From positions 1-64,000 of the forward strand of contig NZ_WHNQ01000018.1 of NCBI RefSeq assembly GCF_009362785.1: a DNA stretch of 64,000 bases. The letters are read 5' to 3'. Positions 42,137-51,842 of this stretch are shown piece after piece (the first letter of the stretch is position 1; every line of letters begins with the position of its first letter). The DNA is from Paraburkholderia atlantica. Its GTDB lineage: Bacteria; Pseudomonadota; Gammaproteobacteria; Burkholderiales; Burkholderiaceae. A model generated the notes under the pieces. The model had not been told where the DNA came from and did no database searches. It saw only the letters and a program-made list of their open reading frames with translations. The position numbers and the translations under genes are program-made.

Positions 42137-43605
42137 AGAAATAATCCGCAGCCGGAAGACCCGGCCAAATTCAGTTGGTAAGCACTCGAGTCACACGGGT
42201 CTGACGTGCGCCAGAAAGTGGTTGCACTTTTTAATTCGGTATGCTTATCAAACCGCTGCAATACGATCGGACGACGGCTCCCAGGCGTTCATCAAGGCGC
42301 CGCGTTTTCTATCGAACTGCTTGTCGGAGGGATTTCGATTACCGGAGCGATCCTCACTTGACCTGCCTTTGCGCAGCCAGCGAGCGAATTCGCAAAAAGG
42401 GAATAAGCGATAGTGATTCGGTAGTAATTACCTTTTCGAGCCTCTCGTCAGGTAAGAGATACTACTGGATGTCGGCAGGAAGTGGGCCGGAGGTTAGAGC
42501 ACGGCGGAAAATAGGCTTATTCTTGCGATAAAAAGGCGCCCGCAGGTTACTTTTTTCGCGGTCTGCGAACCGGAAGCGACGAACGTCCAGAGGGTGTGGA
42601 CGATGAGCACTTTTCCACGGGGTATCTTTCCAATGATCTTGGGGAGCGTTCAGGGCCGGAAAGTGACCTTGCCCCTGTTTCACGAATCCCATAGCTGAAG
42701 TGTGTTAGCTGGAACTCGATCTGACAGGTAGTCTGGGCCGACAGAGAAGACGCGATCAATGGGAATGAGTTTCTCCCTGACGAGCTGTAGTGAATCGAGA
42801 AAGGTGCGCATCGGGGCCTTGCCGTAACACCATCGTCCCTGATGTTCACGTTCATTGTTGTACTGGTCGACCGCGGCCCCATTGACGGATGTTCGCTACG
42901 CTGATCGCGCACCCGGGGCGCGTCTTGCTCCGGGACTTCCAGGGAAAACTTCGGTACTTTCCTGTTCACGGCTCCATTCTCTCGAGAGCTGGAGTCTGCA
43001 CGGAATCCGCGGCGGTTGCACTTGTTGTCGGACGCCGCGGAGTGGCCCCGATCGACAGCGATGGGCTCCGCAGCAGCTGGTCGAACTCGATTCGCCCTCG
43101 TCAAATATCACGACGATAGGTTTGTCTCGGCAAACCCTCGGCGAATCATATTGGCAATTAGTTCAGCGCAACTTTCTGCCGCGACCACGAGAACGGCATC
43201 GAGCCCGTTCGGTGCGTTCTTCGTCGGATCAAACGTGAACTTCGTCCATTCCATCGGCGTGGTCTGTCCGTGAACGATAATGCGGTGGAAGTTCGGCACG
43301 TTGTAATTCGTTCCCGCGGGGTTCAACACGTAGGGATCAAACGAGCACGGGGTAGCCTCACTGAACGGAGTCGATGCGTCATAGACTTGCGTAGCGGGCT
43401 TGGCGTTTTCGTGAAGGTGGTCATGCGGGACATGACTGTCCAGGTTAAATGAATAGAAGAGCCTATCCTGACCGCCAGCCTGTTGAATGAAATGAACGCG
43501 TCCCGCCCACGCGTCGGTTCAGAAGACGTCGTGACTTCGAGACCAATAGAAACAACGTTCGGGGCACAAAATCTACGGGTGTACCGGCGCCTGGAGGAAC
43601 CCAAA
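42137..43605. other. Gene-poor stretch
   Basis: No firm gene. A minus-strand frame at 43108-43329 (73 codons, VPNFHRIIVHGQTTPMEWTK near its start) has coding-like third-position GC and might be a fragment of a degraded protein, but no family was recognised. Other frames appear random. The right end is the left flank of the IS110 remnant. Confidence 0.45.
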
Positions 43606-44264
43606 ATGAGCTGTACGACGGTGGGTGTGTATATCGCGAAGAATGTGTTTCAGGTGCATTACATCGACGAAGAGACAGGCGAGATCGTGAATAAGCCGAT
43701 CAGACGCGCGAGATTTTTGGAGCACTTTGCGAACCGTGCTCAATGCATGATCGGGATGGAGGCGTCTAGCGGAGCGCATCACTGGGCGAGACAGTTTACG
43801 AAGATGGGCCATCAGGTAAAGCTGATACCGGCGGCCTTCGTGAAGGCGTTCAATACACGTAACAAGAATGACGCAGCTGACGCACGAGCGATCTGGCTGG
43901 CTGCACAGCAGCCCAGCAAGCCGATCGCAGTGAAGACCGAAATGCAGCAGGCAATGTTGGCTCTGCACCGGATGCGGACCAGCTAGTGAAATTCCGCACG
44001 ATGCAAATCAACAGTCTGCGGGGACTGCTCACCGAATATGGTGAAGTGATGGGCAAAGGCCGGGTGGCATTGGATAAGGCTATACCGGACGTGCTGGCAA
44101 GGGTTGCCGAGCGTCTCCCAGCAGCGCTAATCGATACGCTACGTGAGCAGTGGAATGGGCTCACAAAACTGGATGAGCAGGTCGCGGCAATCGAGCGACG
44201 GATGCGCGCATGGGTCAAGGAAGACCGAGCTGTAAAAGCGATCAGTGATATAGACCTATCATGA
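43606..44264 (+). pseudogene. Truncated, frameshifted IS110-family transposase
   Basis: The first 127 codons (ATG 43606, GGAGG upstream) form the DEDD catalytic domain of IS110 transposases: TTVGVYIAKNVFQVHYIDEE, IGMEASSGAHHWARQF and FNTRNKNDAADARAIWLAAQ. A one-base loss near 43975 (RMRTS then stop) breaks the frame. The downstream frame continues VKFRTMQINSLRGLLTEYGE to VKAISDIDLS. The C-terminal transposase_20 domain is missing after 44264, so the element is truncated as well as shifted. It is not mobile on its own. Confidence 0.85.
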
Positions 44265-44843
44265 CGATGCACTCCCGTCGATCGATGTCTTCCAGGATAG
44301 CCAAAATCTCGCTTCTTGGGCGGGTTTTTCAACAGAATCAACCCGAATGCGACGTTTGCTGTTGCGTTTCAACTGCCACTTACACTACTTACATATGGAA
44401 AGTGGCGCTTCACTCGGCTTCTGCGTTAAATTGGCTTCGACCTGTTTTGCATATGTTGGGGCCGCGCCAGGACGGTCAGATTTCATCTGACCTGCGTGTA
44501 AAACCGCCGTGGTGTTGGCAGGATCTCACAGGATTCCTCGGCCTGTTCATTGCCATCGGCAGTGCTGAATACGTCGCACACCTATCCAGGACAAACCCGC
44601 ACCATTCGATCGTTATATGTGGGGGCGCGCACCGAGACCACCAAATATCTGTCGACTCAGCGGGGCTTTGCCTCTATTACTTGGGTAGTCCGACTGCGAG
44701 GGCATCGTCGCAGGCAACCCGTCGATCTGGAAAATCTCCACCCTCGCTTTGGGGGTGCGATACGGCATCGCCCGCGCTATTTCCGCCTATCCCGTCTTTA
44801 GCAGAACGCAGTCCGACAATCTTTGCAAACTTGCGTCAGAACC
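44265..44843. other. Gene-poor stretch after the IS remnant
   Basis: No gene is supported; open frames have no family signature. It probably includes debris from the deletion that truncated the IS110 element. Confidence 0.45.
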
Positions 44844-45887
44844 ATGACTATGAGCGTAAAGGGCAAAAATCTCGCATCGGCGGCACTTCAAAGCGGTTTC
44901 GACGACAAGGAGCCAGCCACCGCGAATCGTACGAGCATTTCCGCGTTGGCCCCTTCTGTCACTGTCGTGATGGCCAACTTCAATGGAGAGAACTGGATCG
45001 GAGAGGCGATCAGGTCGGTCCAGAGACAGAGCCTCGCGGATTGGGAACTGATCGTTGTTGATGATGCGTCAACCGACGCCAGCACTGAGATTGTCCGCGC
45101 CGCTGCTGCTAACGACCCACGTATCGTTCTCCTCACATCTTCTTCCAACGCGGGGCCCTCGGTCGCGCGCAACCGTGCGCTGGCATGTGCGCGAGGACGC
45201 TGGATCACGATCCTCGACAGTGATGATGTGTTTGCGGACGGACGCCTTCAGTCGATGCTCGCAAGGGCCGAATCGGACGGCGCGGGCATTGTAGCGGACG
45301 ACTTGCTCATCATGAGCGAAAGCGGCTCGCTGACCGGGTATTCGCTGCTTGGCCTGCGGACCGCGAGGACTGTCGATGCCGTTGCGCTTGTCAAAGCGCC
45401 GCAACTCGGCTATCTGCAGCCCATGATCAGAACCGAACTGCTGTCCGAGCTTCGGTATGACGAGCGGGTTCGCTCCGCCGAAGACTTCGATCTCTTGTTG
45501 CGCGTGTTGGTCAGGCACGAAGGGGAAATGGTCGTCTATCCGGCTATGGGTTACCACTATCGCAGACGTGATGATTCGCTTTCCACAGACAAGTCAGCGG
45601 ATCGACGGGCGCTTCGAGGCATGCTCGAAGCAAACGCGCGTTTCCGCGAATCGCACGCGCTGTCAGGAAGGTTAGCCCACGCGTGTGCGCATCGGCAGCG
45701 AACCCTCGAAACCCAGCTTCGCTGGGTCGATGTCACCGAGGCAGTTCGTGAAAGGCGTTTCGCACAAGCCTTTCGGCACACATTGCATCACCCTTGGGTC
45801 CTCAGTTGCGCCGCGCGATTCCTTGCGAAGCATTTTCACTTTCTCGTACTCAGAAACAAACGCCGCGCCGTGACTTTGGGACTTTGA
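44844..45887 (+). CDS. Family 2 glycosyltransferase
   Basis: A 347-aa GT-A-fold glycosyltransferase (GT2). The nucleotide-sugar domain is at about residues 38-230, with VTVVMANFNGENWIGEAIRS, the VVDDASTDAS motif, NAGPSVARNRALACARG, the metal-binding ITILDSDDVF and SAEDFDLLLRVLV. The C-terminal 100 residues are basic helical and probably membrane-associated. The first 35 residues look disordered. ATG 44844 or 44850 is used; there is no strong ribosome binding site. It would add a sugar to a surface polysaccharide or lipid carrier. The nearby methyltransferase and formamidase-like genes on the other strand may belong to the same surface-modification locus. Confidence 0.88.
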   Translation: MTMSVKGKNLASAALQSGFDDKEPATANRTSISALAPSVTVVMANFNGENWIGEAIRSVQRQSLADWELIVVDDASTDASTEIVRAAAANDPRIVLLTSSSNAGPSVARNRALACARGRWITILDSDDVFADGRLQSMLARAESDGAGIVADDLLIMSESGSLTGYSLLGLRTARTVDAVALVKAPQLGYLQPMIRTELLSELRYDERVRSAEDFDLLLRVLVRHEGEMVVYPAMGYHYRRRDDSLSTDKSADRRALRGMLEANARFRESHALSGRLAHACAHRQRTLETQLRWVDVTEAVRERRFAQAFRHTLHHPWVLSCAARFLAKHFHFLVLRNKRRAVTLGL

Positions 45888-45995
45888 GCTGAGACGCGAC
45901 GGATGCCGGCACGTCCGCAACGGAGGGTGCGGGCGCCCTTTGGGGCGCGGGCGATGCCTGCGATTTTCCAGAACAGCGTGGCTCGAGGCGGCCGC

Positions 45996-46698
45996 TCAGG
46001 GGCGGCATTTGATCAGATGCATGCGCGCAAAATTTACCGCAACTTCAGCACGGCCACGTCCCATTTGAATCGCGTCGACGCGTGTGTGATACGGACACGA
46101 TCGAGTTCGTCGAAGGCCGCCTTCAACCTGTTCCACGTCCGTATTCCGTCGTCGTGATACCAGATACTGACGATCAATATCCCACCGGGCGCGAGACAGC
46201 GCGCGAGTCGACGAATCTGTTCCTCCGGTTCTCCAGGTAATAAAGCATCTCGTTGAAGACGATGACGTCGAATACCTGCGAAGGCTCGAAGGTAGTGGCA
46301 TCGGCGACGGCGAACTCCGCTCCATCGATATTCGCCTGGCGGGCCTGCTCAATGGCGACTTCGGAAAGATCGACGCCGAAATAGCTAGAAGTCGAGGCGC
46401 CCGAAAGCCAACTTGCAAGAACGCCAGCGCCGCATCCAACGTCGAGCACTCGCGCGGCGGGTTTCAGGTGCTTGCAATACCCGGCGATCACGCTATAGCG
46501 GGCAATCTCCTGCGTCGTCCCCAGATAATCCCAGGTGCCCGAGCCGTACGCCTGATTCCACGTCGCATCCGAGATTGAGACGCTGTGAGCCGGCAGTATC
46601 CTGGCCTTGATCGCTGGGGGGACAAACCTTTTAACAGGCCACTTTATGGCTTTACCGAGGAGTCCGTACACTCCTCTTCTATCTGTCGGATTAAGCAT
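45996..46698 (-). pseudogene. Class I SAM methyltransferase, frameshifted
   Basis: The first frame (from ATG 46698) encodes the cofactor domain: RVLDVGCGAGVLASWLSG (GxGxG motif), YFGVDLSEVAIEQARQA and FDVIVFNEMLYYLEN. Near 46227 the frame then leaves the expected sequence. The overlapping frame continues as EEQIRRLARCLAPGGILIVS and on to RVDAIQMGRGRAEVAVNF, ending at 45996. One missing base in the run AACCGGAGG explains the break. A corrected product would be about 233 aa. It may be a real pseudogene or an assembly indel. It would methylate a small or surface-associated substrate and lies between a GT2 and a dimethylformamidase-like gene. Confidence 0.7.
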
Positions 46699-46791
46699 GG
46701 TCGGCTCTCATGTCAAACCAACTGACGCTACGTGGCTTCTTCAGGCCAGCACCCGATATCCCCGCGCGACTTTAGGTGCGCGGCAGAATCG

Positions 46792-48237
46792 TCAATAAGC
46801 CTTTGCTGTAACGGACTGTCTGTCGCGATTGCTCGGATAGGCCAGCAAGCGTTCGAAGACGTTGCTGGTGATACGGTCGACGACAGCATGACTTTCGGCG
46901 TGCGGATCCATGAGGACGCGAGCCCAATCTGTCGTGCCTGCGTTGAAGACGATGCCCGGCTGAACTCCTCGTCCAGCCGCCCGCTGCAGCACGCCAAATA
47001 CGCCGCGTCCGCCGACGTCCCATCCATTCAGCGCGCTTGTCATGCCAAGCACGTGGAAACCATTGGGGTTCGGCGGCAAGCCGTCTACTTCGTAGCCCAC
47101 CAGACGATCTTCGGCACCAAAAATGTCCCCGTTGTTCAACTCCGTACCGGCCAGCGCCCAGTGACTCGCGTCCTCGACCCGGAATCCGGTTGCTGGGCGC
47201 TCGCGCCGGATCCAGCCACCATGCAGTAGACGCCATTCTCCCCACCAGCCGCCGCCATAACCATAACTGAGCCCTATCAGGTCGCTTTCGTCGTGACCGG
47301 GCCAGTTTTCCGCGAGGCGAGTCACGCGCAGATCGGGAGCATGAGGGCTGCCGCGCGAAAATTCGATTGGCCGATAGCAGGTGTTTCCACTAAAGATCGC
47401 GTAGTGTCCGCCGTTTGCAATGAAGCCGGCCATCCTGTCACGCATGCGCCTGCTCCAGTATTCATGATGACCCACGCTAAGCACGCAGCGATACTGGGTT
47501 AGATCAAGCCGGTCACCATCATCGAGATCCAGGTCGGAGTAGAAGTCGCAAGCAATGTTCTTCGCCTGCAGCCAGCGCACGAACTTCGCGTCCCAGTGTG
47601 GGAACTGTTGGCGCGGGGACCGAGGTTCATAGGGGTCGGCAGGCTCGCCGAACTGCGCCCCGAAGCCCCCACCTGGTCTTAGCAGGGTCACGGTCGTGAC
47701 AGGTTTCTTACGTCGAACGGGATCGTGATAAAACCCGCCGCCGCCGATCGAGTTGTACGCTTGATACGTCGCGACAGGCACGATGTAAGCGACCGACGCC
47801 GATGGTCGCGGAGGGCGCGCGACCAACATTGCCATACTTCTGCTGTCCGGCGGCAGCCCGTGTAGAGGCTCATGCGCGGCGCAGTTGCGCCCCAGCGGGC
47901 GCACGGGCTCGCCGTTGGCGCGCACCTCGTAAGCCACCGCGACATACACCCCCGACGTCGCATCGGCTCGATCGAAGCGAAACCGGAAGCTCGGCCACCG
48001 CCATGCAGCGTCGCAACGCGTTGCGGTTCGTCCGCGCGGCGAAGTCAGCACCCATTGGCCACTCACGCTGTCGCAATCCATCGCGCCGCGGTCCTCTACA
48101 AGGATGCCGCAGTGGAACTCGAGCGCTTCTCCGATGCCCTGCCGGTAGATTGCAACAGAAAAGCGGCGCCCTGGCTCGACGGCGAGTTCGAAAATGCCGC
48201 CGGCATCGTAGGCGGGCGCGAGCGGATATAACCTCAT
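46792..48237 (-). CDS. N,N-dimethylformamidase beta-subunit-like protein
   Basis: A 481-aa protein resembling the large (beta) subunit C-terminal domain of N,N-dimethylformamidase. Diagnostic stretches are PVATYQAYNSIGGGGFYHDP, ACDFYSDLDLDDGDRLDLTQ, CVLSVGHHEYWSRRMRDRMA and GGHYAIFSGNTCYRPIEF. The N-terminal 130 residues form a beta-sandwich (ILVEDRGAMDC to AVAYEVR). No signal peptide was seen. The ATG at 48237 has GAGG-like sequence upstream. Homologues occur widely next to polysaccharide genes, so amide hydrolysis of formamides is only one possibility. The genuine enzyme needs a small alpha subunit, which is not present here. It lies 90 bp before the methyltransferase gene on the same strand. 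Confidence 0.82.
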   Translation of the reverse strand: MRLYPLAPAYDAGGIFELAVEPGRRFSVAIYRQGIGEALEFHCGILVEDRGAMDCDSVSGQWVLTSPRGRTATRCDAAWRWPSFRFRFDRADATSGVYVAVAYEVRANGEPVRPLGRNCAAHEPLHGLPPDSRSMAMLVARPPRPSASVAYIVPVATYQAYNSIGGGGFYHDPVRRKKPVTTVTLLRPGGGFGAQFGEPADPYEPRSPRQQFPHWDAKFVRWLQAKNIACDFYSDLDLDDGDRLDLTQYRCVLSVGHHEYWSRRMRDRMAGFIANGGHYAIFSGNTCYRPIEFSRGSPHAPDLRVTRLAENWPGHDESDLIGLSYGYGGGWWGEWRLLHGGWIRRERPATGFRVEDASHWALAGTELNNGDIFGAEDRLVGYEVDGLPPNPNGFHVLGMTSALNGWDVGGRGVFGVLQRAAGRGVQPGIVFNAGTTDWARVLMDPHAESHAVVDRITSNVFERLLAYPSNRDRQSVTAKAY

Positions 48238-48837
48238 CGATCACTTTCTCCGATCCTTGACGAAGCTGCACGTGGACGAGATGGCGGGTCATAGTGGCAA
48301 CCATGTCCGCACCGGGGCAATTTGACGCGGGGTTACTCACTGCGACGTGAATGCTTTGGGCGCCCTTTGGGTCTGTTCGGAATTGGCAAAATGATACCTC
48401 CCGCGCTCTGCTTTCAATTACACGGTATGCGACATAAGATACGCGGTATGCGCCGAGTGACATCGAAATGCTTGATCACCGGGCTGTTCAACGAGTCGGA
48501 CTATCCGACGCTTGCCAGCATGTCGGAGAAATTCGCCGTCAGGCTCGCGGTGTTGCTATATTCTGACGCGTCGGGCTGCTCTCGGCCCGATGTGATGCGT
48601 TCGCCGTTCGCCCGGCGCCCACCTCCGCACACCTAATTGCTGGGCAGCGAATGTCCGAACGGACACAAATTCCTTTTCAATGAGCCACGGCATCCGGGCT
48701 AAGTGCAATCTGTCTGAGCAGATTCAACAGCAGATCAGGAGCGGCACCTTTCTGGCCGTGCGCTGCCGTTCGACGACCGACAAAGCTGTCGTCCGCCCGG
48801 ACCGGACATCACTGCAAGGTTAAGCTCGCCGTGAGCG
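48238..48837. other. Gene-poor stretch
   Basis: It separates the formamidase-like gene (minus) from the end of the DUF971 operon (minus). No gene, repeat or hairpin is well supported. Direct repeats of ACGCGGTATGCG-like sequence near 48425-48455 are short. Confidence 0.45.
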
Positions 48838-49152
48838 TTACGAGGATATGGGGAAGGCTGCTTGCAATTGCGCTGCCGGTTCGGGCAGCCCGGCCACATA
48901 AACCCACGGAAAGATGCCACGCTCATGTTTGTCGCTGAACACCAGTTGCATGCCGTAAGCGGCCGGGCGAATCTCCCGAATGACGATATCGGGCGACACG
49001 TCGAGCGCCGTTCCATCGAGCCGTCGCCGCCGGCATTCGGCGCAAGGGCACCCCATGCGCAGCGCGCGGGACGTAAGCCGTTGTGCCGGTCCATCATCCC
49101 AATGCAGGGTTAGCGTCTCAGCGTCGAATTCGATCTGCCGCGGACTCTTCAT
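48838..49152 (-). CDS. DUF971 domain protein
   Basis: A 104-aa DUF971 (gamma-butyrobetaine hydroxylase N-terminal-like) protein: IEFDAETLTLHWDDG, the metal-binding CPCAECRRRR motif (CPCAxC), IREIRPAAYGMQLVFSDKHE and GIFPWVYVAG. The Cys cluster suggests zinc or iron-sulfur binding; related proteins take part in Fe-S cluster handling. The start overlaps the HEAT-repeat stop (ATGA, 49149-49152). It is the last gene of an eight-gene operon. It probably helps to assemble or protect the iron-sulfur/flavin enzyme made by this operon. Confidence 0.9.
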   Translation of the reverse strand: MKSPRQIEFDAETLTLHWDDGPAQRLTSRALRMGCPCAECRRRRLDGTALDVSPDIVIREIRPAAYGMQLVFSDKHERGIFPWVYVAGLPEPAAQLQAAFPISS

Positions 49153-50144
49153 GGTGTCACTGGCTCGAGCTGTTGCAGCGCAATTCTGGCCGCCTTGCGC
49201 ACTTCGGGATCGCTGTCGCCCGACGCTTCGCGCAGTGCCGCAGCTGTCGATGGGTCGCGCAGTTCCCCGAGCGCGAGCGCCGCTTCCTTGCGCAGATTGC
49301 TGATCGCGTGCGCCAGCAGTGCTACGAGCGGCGGTGCCGCGGCACGGTCGCCCAACTGTCCCAACGCGCGCGCTGCACGCAGGCGCACCTGCCAGTAGTC
49401 GTCATCGAGCGCGGCGATCAACGCGTCGCGCGCCGATGCGACGCGCAGCTTGCCTAGTGTTGTCGCGGCCTCCTCACGGACTTGCCACACCGGGTCACGC
49501 AGCGCTTGCAGCAACGCAAGCGGGATGGCGCGATCGTCTCCCTGTGCGTAACCCAACGCACCGATCGCCGCGCGCCGAATTTCGGCGCTGGAATCGGAGG
49601 TGGCGAGATCGGCCAGCGGCGCGAGCGCGCGCGCATCCTTCAGCCATCCGAGCACGCCGACGGCTTCGATTCGCACACTGGGATCGTCGTCAGCAAGGGC
49701 TTGCAACGCAGGTGCGAACGCATTGGCGACACGGAGCTCGCGCAACGCGCGCAGTACCGCGGCCTTCACGAACGGTTCGGGTCGATCGACCCACGCGCAA
49801 AGCACCGCGCCCGAAGATGGATCCTTCAGTTCCGACAGACTCGTTGCGGCGGCCTCACGCACTTGGCCATCGACGTCGATCAACGCATGACAAAGCGCTT
49901 CCACGATTTGCGGGTCTTCCCACGCGCCGAGCACGCGTGCGGCTTCACTGCGCACCGTGGCAGAATCGTCGTGTATCAGCGCCGCGACAATGGGCTGCAG
50001 CGCGTCGGGGTCTTCCAGGTCGGCAAGTTCGATCAGTGCAATGCGCCGGACCGCAGCGTCGGCATCCGACAGGCGCGGCAAGAATGCAACGGCTTCCGGT
50101 GCAAGCGTTTCGGGATCGTAGGTCAACAAGTTCGGGGCGGACAT
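49149..50144 (-). CDS. HEAT-repeat protein
   Basis: A 331-aa alpha-solenoid of about nine PBS-lyase/HEAT-type repeats of 31-32 residues: DPSVRIEAVGVLGWLKDA, SSAEIRRAAIGALGYAQG, DPVWQVREEAATTLGKLR, DDYWQVRLRAARALGQLG. Repeats start around residue 30 and run to the C-terminus. Such proteins serve as scaffolds or lyase-like chaperones for cofactor proteins. ATG 50144 is used since the frame upstream overlaps the ATPase gene. Its stop overlaps the DUF971 start by 4 bp, so the two products are likely made in equal amounts and may work as a pair. It lies 29 bp after the ABC ATPase gene in the same operon. Confidence 0.88.
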   Translation of the reverse strand: MSAPNLLTYDPETLAPEAVAFLPRLSDADAAVRRIALIELADLEDPDALQPIVAALIHDDSATVRSEAARVLGAWEDPQIVEALCHALIDVDGQVREAAATSLSELKDPSSGAVLCAWVDRPEPFVKAAVLRALRELRVANAFAPALQALADDDPSVRIEAVGVLGWLKDARALAPLADLATSDSSAEIRRAAIGALGYAQGDDRAIPLALLQALRDPVWQVREEAATTLGKLRVASARDALIAALDDDYWQVRLRAARALGQLGDRAAAPPLVALLAHAISNLRKEAALALGELRDPSTAAALREASGDSDPEVRKAARIALQQLEPVTP

Positions 50145-50173
50145 GAACGGTCGAATAATGGAATCGCGCGGCG

Positions 50174-50965
50174 TCACTTGGCGTCGCGCAACAGTGAAAG
50201 GCATTGGCGCTTGATGTCGACGAACACTGGATCGAATGTCGTATCGTCCGACCGGGGTCGAGCAAGCGGCACCGGAATATCCGCGACCACGCGGGCGGGC
50301 CGCTTCGATAGCATCAGGATGCGATCCGCGAGAAACAGCGCTTCTTCGATATCGTGCGTGACGAAGACAACCGTCGTGCGTACCTTTGTCCAGATATCGA
50401 GCAGCAGCGTCTGCATCATCCGGCGCGTTTGCGCGTCGAGCGCGCCGAACGGTTCGTCCATCAGCATCACGCGTGGCCGGTTGATCAGCACGCGCGCTAT
50501 TTCGACGCGCTGCTGCATGCCGCCGGACAGTTGCGCGGGGTAGTGCGAGTCGAACCCGCCAAGTCCAACGAGTTCGAGCAGTTCTGCGGCTTGCCTGCGC
50601 CGCTCATTCGCGCCGACGCCCTTCATCTTGAGGCCGAACGCGACGTTGTCGATCACGCGCTTCCATGGAAACAGCGTGTGTTGCTGAAAGACGAGACCGC
50701 GCTCGGGATGCGGGCGTTCGACCGTTTCGTCATCGACGGCGATCGTGCCTTGTGTCGCTGCGATATGCCCCGCGATCGCGGCGAGCAAGGTCGACTTGCC
50801 GCAACCGGAAGGACCGAGCACGCAGACGAACTGGCCGGGCGCGATGTCGACGTCGAGTCCGTCGAGTGTCGCGATGCGCGCTTGCGGCGGTCCTACTTCG
50901 ACAGAAAGCGCGCGCACGTTGACGCGGGCGGGCGCGTTCGCGATTTCGATAGCAACGCTGCTCAT
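50174..50965 (-). CDS. ABC transporter ATPase (taurine/sulfonate/nitrate type)
   Basis: A 263-aa ATPase of the TauB/SsuB/NrtD family: Walker A GPSGCGKST at residue about 56, Q-loop VFQQHTLFPWKRV, signature LSGGMQQRVEIAR, Walker B VMLMDEPFGALD and H-loop VVFVTHDIEEA. The ATG at 50965 overlaps the permease stop by 4 bp. It energises the adjacent importer on the cytoplasmic face. Family members transport sulfonates, taurine, nitrate, thiamine precursors or aromatic acids. The operon's AprA-like flavoprotein and ferredoxin hint at a sulfur- or redox-related substrate, but this is inference. Confidence 0.92.
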   Translation of the reverse strand: MSSVAIEIANAPARVNVRALSVEVGPPQARIATLDGLDVDIAPGQFVCVLGPSGCGKSTLLAAIAGHIAATQGTIAVDDETVERPHPERGLVFQQHTLFPWKRVIDNVAFGLKMKGVGANERRRQAAELLELVGLGGFDSHYPAQLSGGMQQRVEIARVLINRPRVMLMDEPFGALDAQTRRMMQTLLLDIWTKVRTTVVFVTHDIEEALFLADRILMLSKRPARVVADIPVPLARPRSDDTTFDPVFVDIKRQCLSLLRDAK

Positions 50966-51807
50966 CGTTGCTTCTCCTGCAATCGGTACCACGGGGTGAG
51001 CGCAAAGCCCAGACGCTTGACGAGCGCGCTGCTGCCCATGCCGAGCGCTCCGATCAACGCCATGCCGACGACGATGTCGGGGTAGTTCTGCAACGTGTAC
51101 GACTCCCACGTGAAATATCCGATGCCATACTGGCCCGCGATCATCTCCGCCGTCACCAGACAGAACCACGCGGTGCCCATGCCGATCGCAAGGCCCGTGA
51201 ATATAGCCGGCGCAGCGCCTGGCAGCACCACTTCCTTATAAAGCGCGAGCGATTTTGTGCCGAGACTGCGGGCAGTCGCGACGAGCCTCGGATCGACGGC
51301 TTCCACGCCATGCACCGTGTTGAGCAGAATCGGAAACAACGCACCGATGAACGTGATGAACATCATGCTGAGTTCCGACGACGGAAACATCAGGATCGCA
51401 AGCGGTATCCACGCGACGGCTGGGATCGGGCGCAGCATTTCGAGCGCAGGCAGCGCCGTATCTTCGACCGCGCGATAACGGCCAATCGCGAGGCCCAAAC
51501 CGACACCCACGACCGCCGCCGCGCAAAAACCCGCGAGCACGCGCCAGATGCTCGCGGCCAGATGCATCGGCAGCTTCGGCGAATGCAGCAGCGACCACAG
51601 CGCGGGCAGCGCATCGGACGGCGCGGGCACGTTGGCAAACGTGATGAAGCCCGTCGATAGCTGGAAGTGCACGGCAAGCTGCCAGAGCGCGACGCATACC
51701 GCCAGCGATGTCACGCGCCGCGTGCGCCGCAGGGTCGTAAGCGCGAGGAAAGAAGGGCGCCGGCGCGTCGATGTGCGGTTGCCCTGAAGTTCGAAGGTGG
51801 CGGCCAT
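50962..51807 (-). CDS. ABC transporter permease (SsuC/TauC type)
   Basis: A 281-aa inner-membrane permease with about six helices (VTSLAVCVALWQLAVHF, ASIWRVLAGFCAAAVVGVGL, ELSMMFITFIGALFPILLNT, GLAIGMGTAWFCLVTAEMIA). The EAA loop reads GVEAVDPRLVATARSLGTKS. The N-terminal 30 residues are basic and cytoplasmic. The ATG at 51807 is used because the in-frame upstream part overlaps the binding-protein gene. It is coupled to the ATPase gene (4-bp overlap) and lies 35 bp after the binding-protein gene. It probably works as a homodimer with the neighbouring ATPase and binding protein. Confidence 0.92.
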   Translation of the reverse strand: MAATFELQGNRTSTRRRPSFLALTTLRRTRRVTSLAVCVALWQLAVHFQLSTGFITFANVPAPSDALPALWSLLHSPKLPMHLAASIWRVLAGFCAAAVVGVGLGLAIGRYRAVEDTALPALEMLRPIPAVAWIPLAILMFPSSELSMMFITFIGALFPILLNTVHGVEAVDPRLVATARSLGTKSLALYKEVVLPGAAPAIFTGLAIGMGTAWFCLVTAEMIAGQYGIGYFTWESYTLQNYPDIVVGMALIGALGMGSSALVKRLGFALTPWYRLQEKQR

Positions 51808-51842
51808 AGTTTGTCCCGATGTTGCGCGACGATGGAATGAGC

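Noticed and set aside
42855..43238. Open frames of about 130 codons in the gene-poor stretch
   Set aside because: Composition not coding-like, no ribosome binding sites and no family pattern on either strand.
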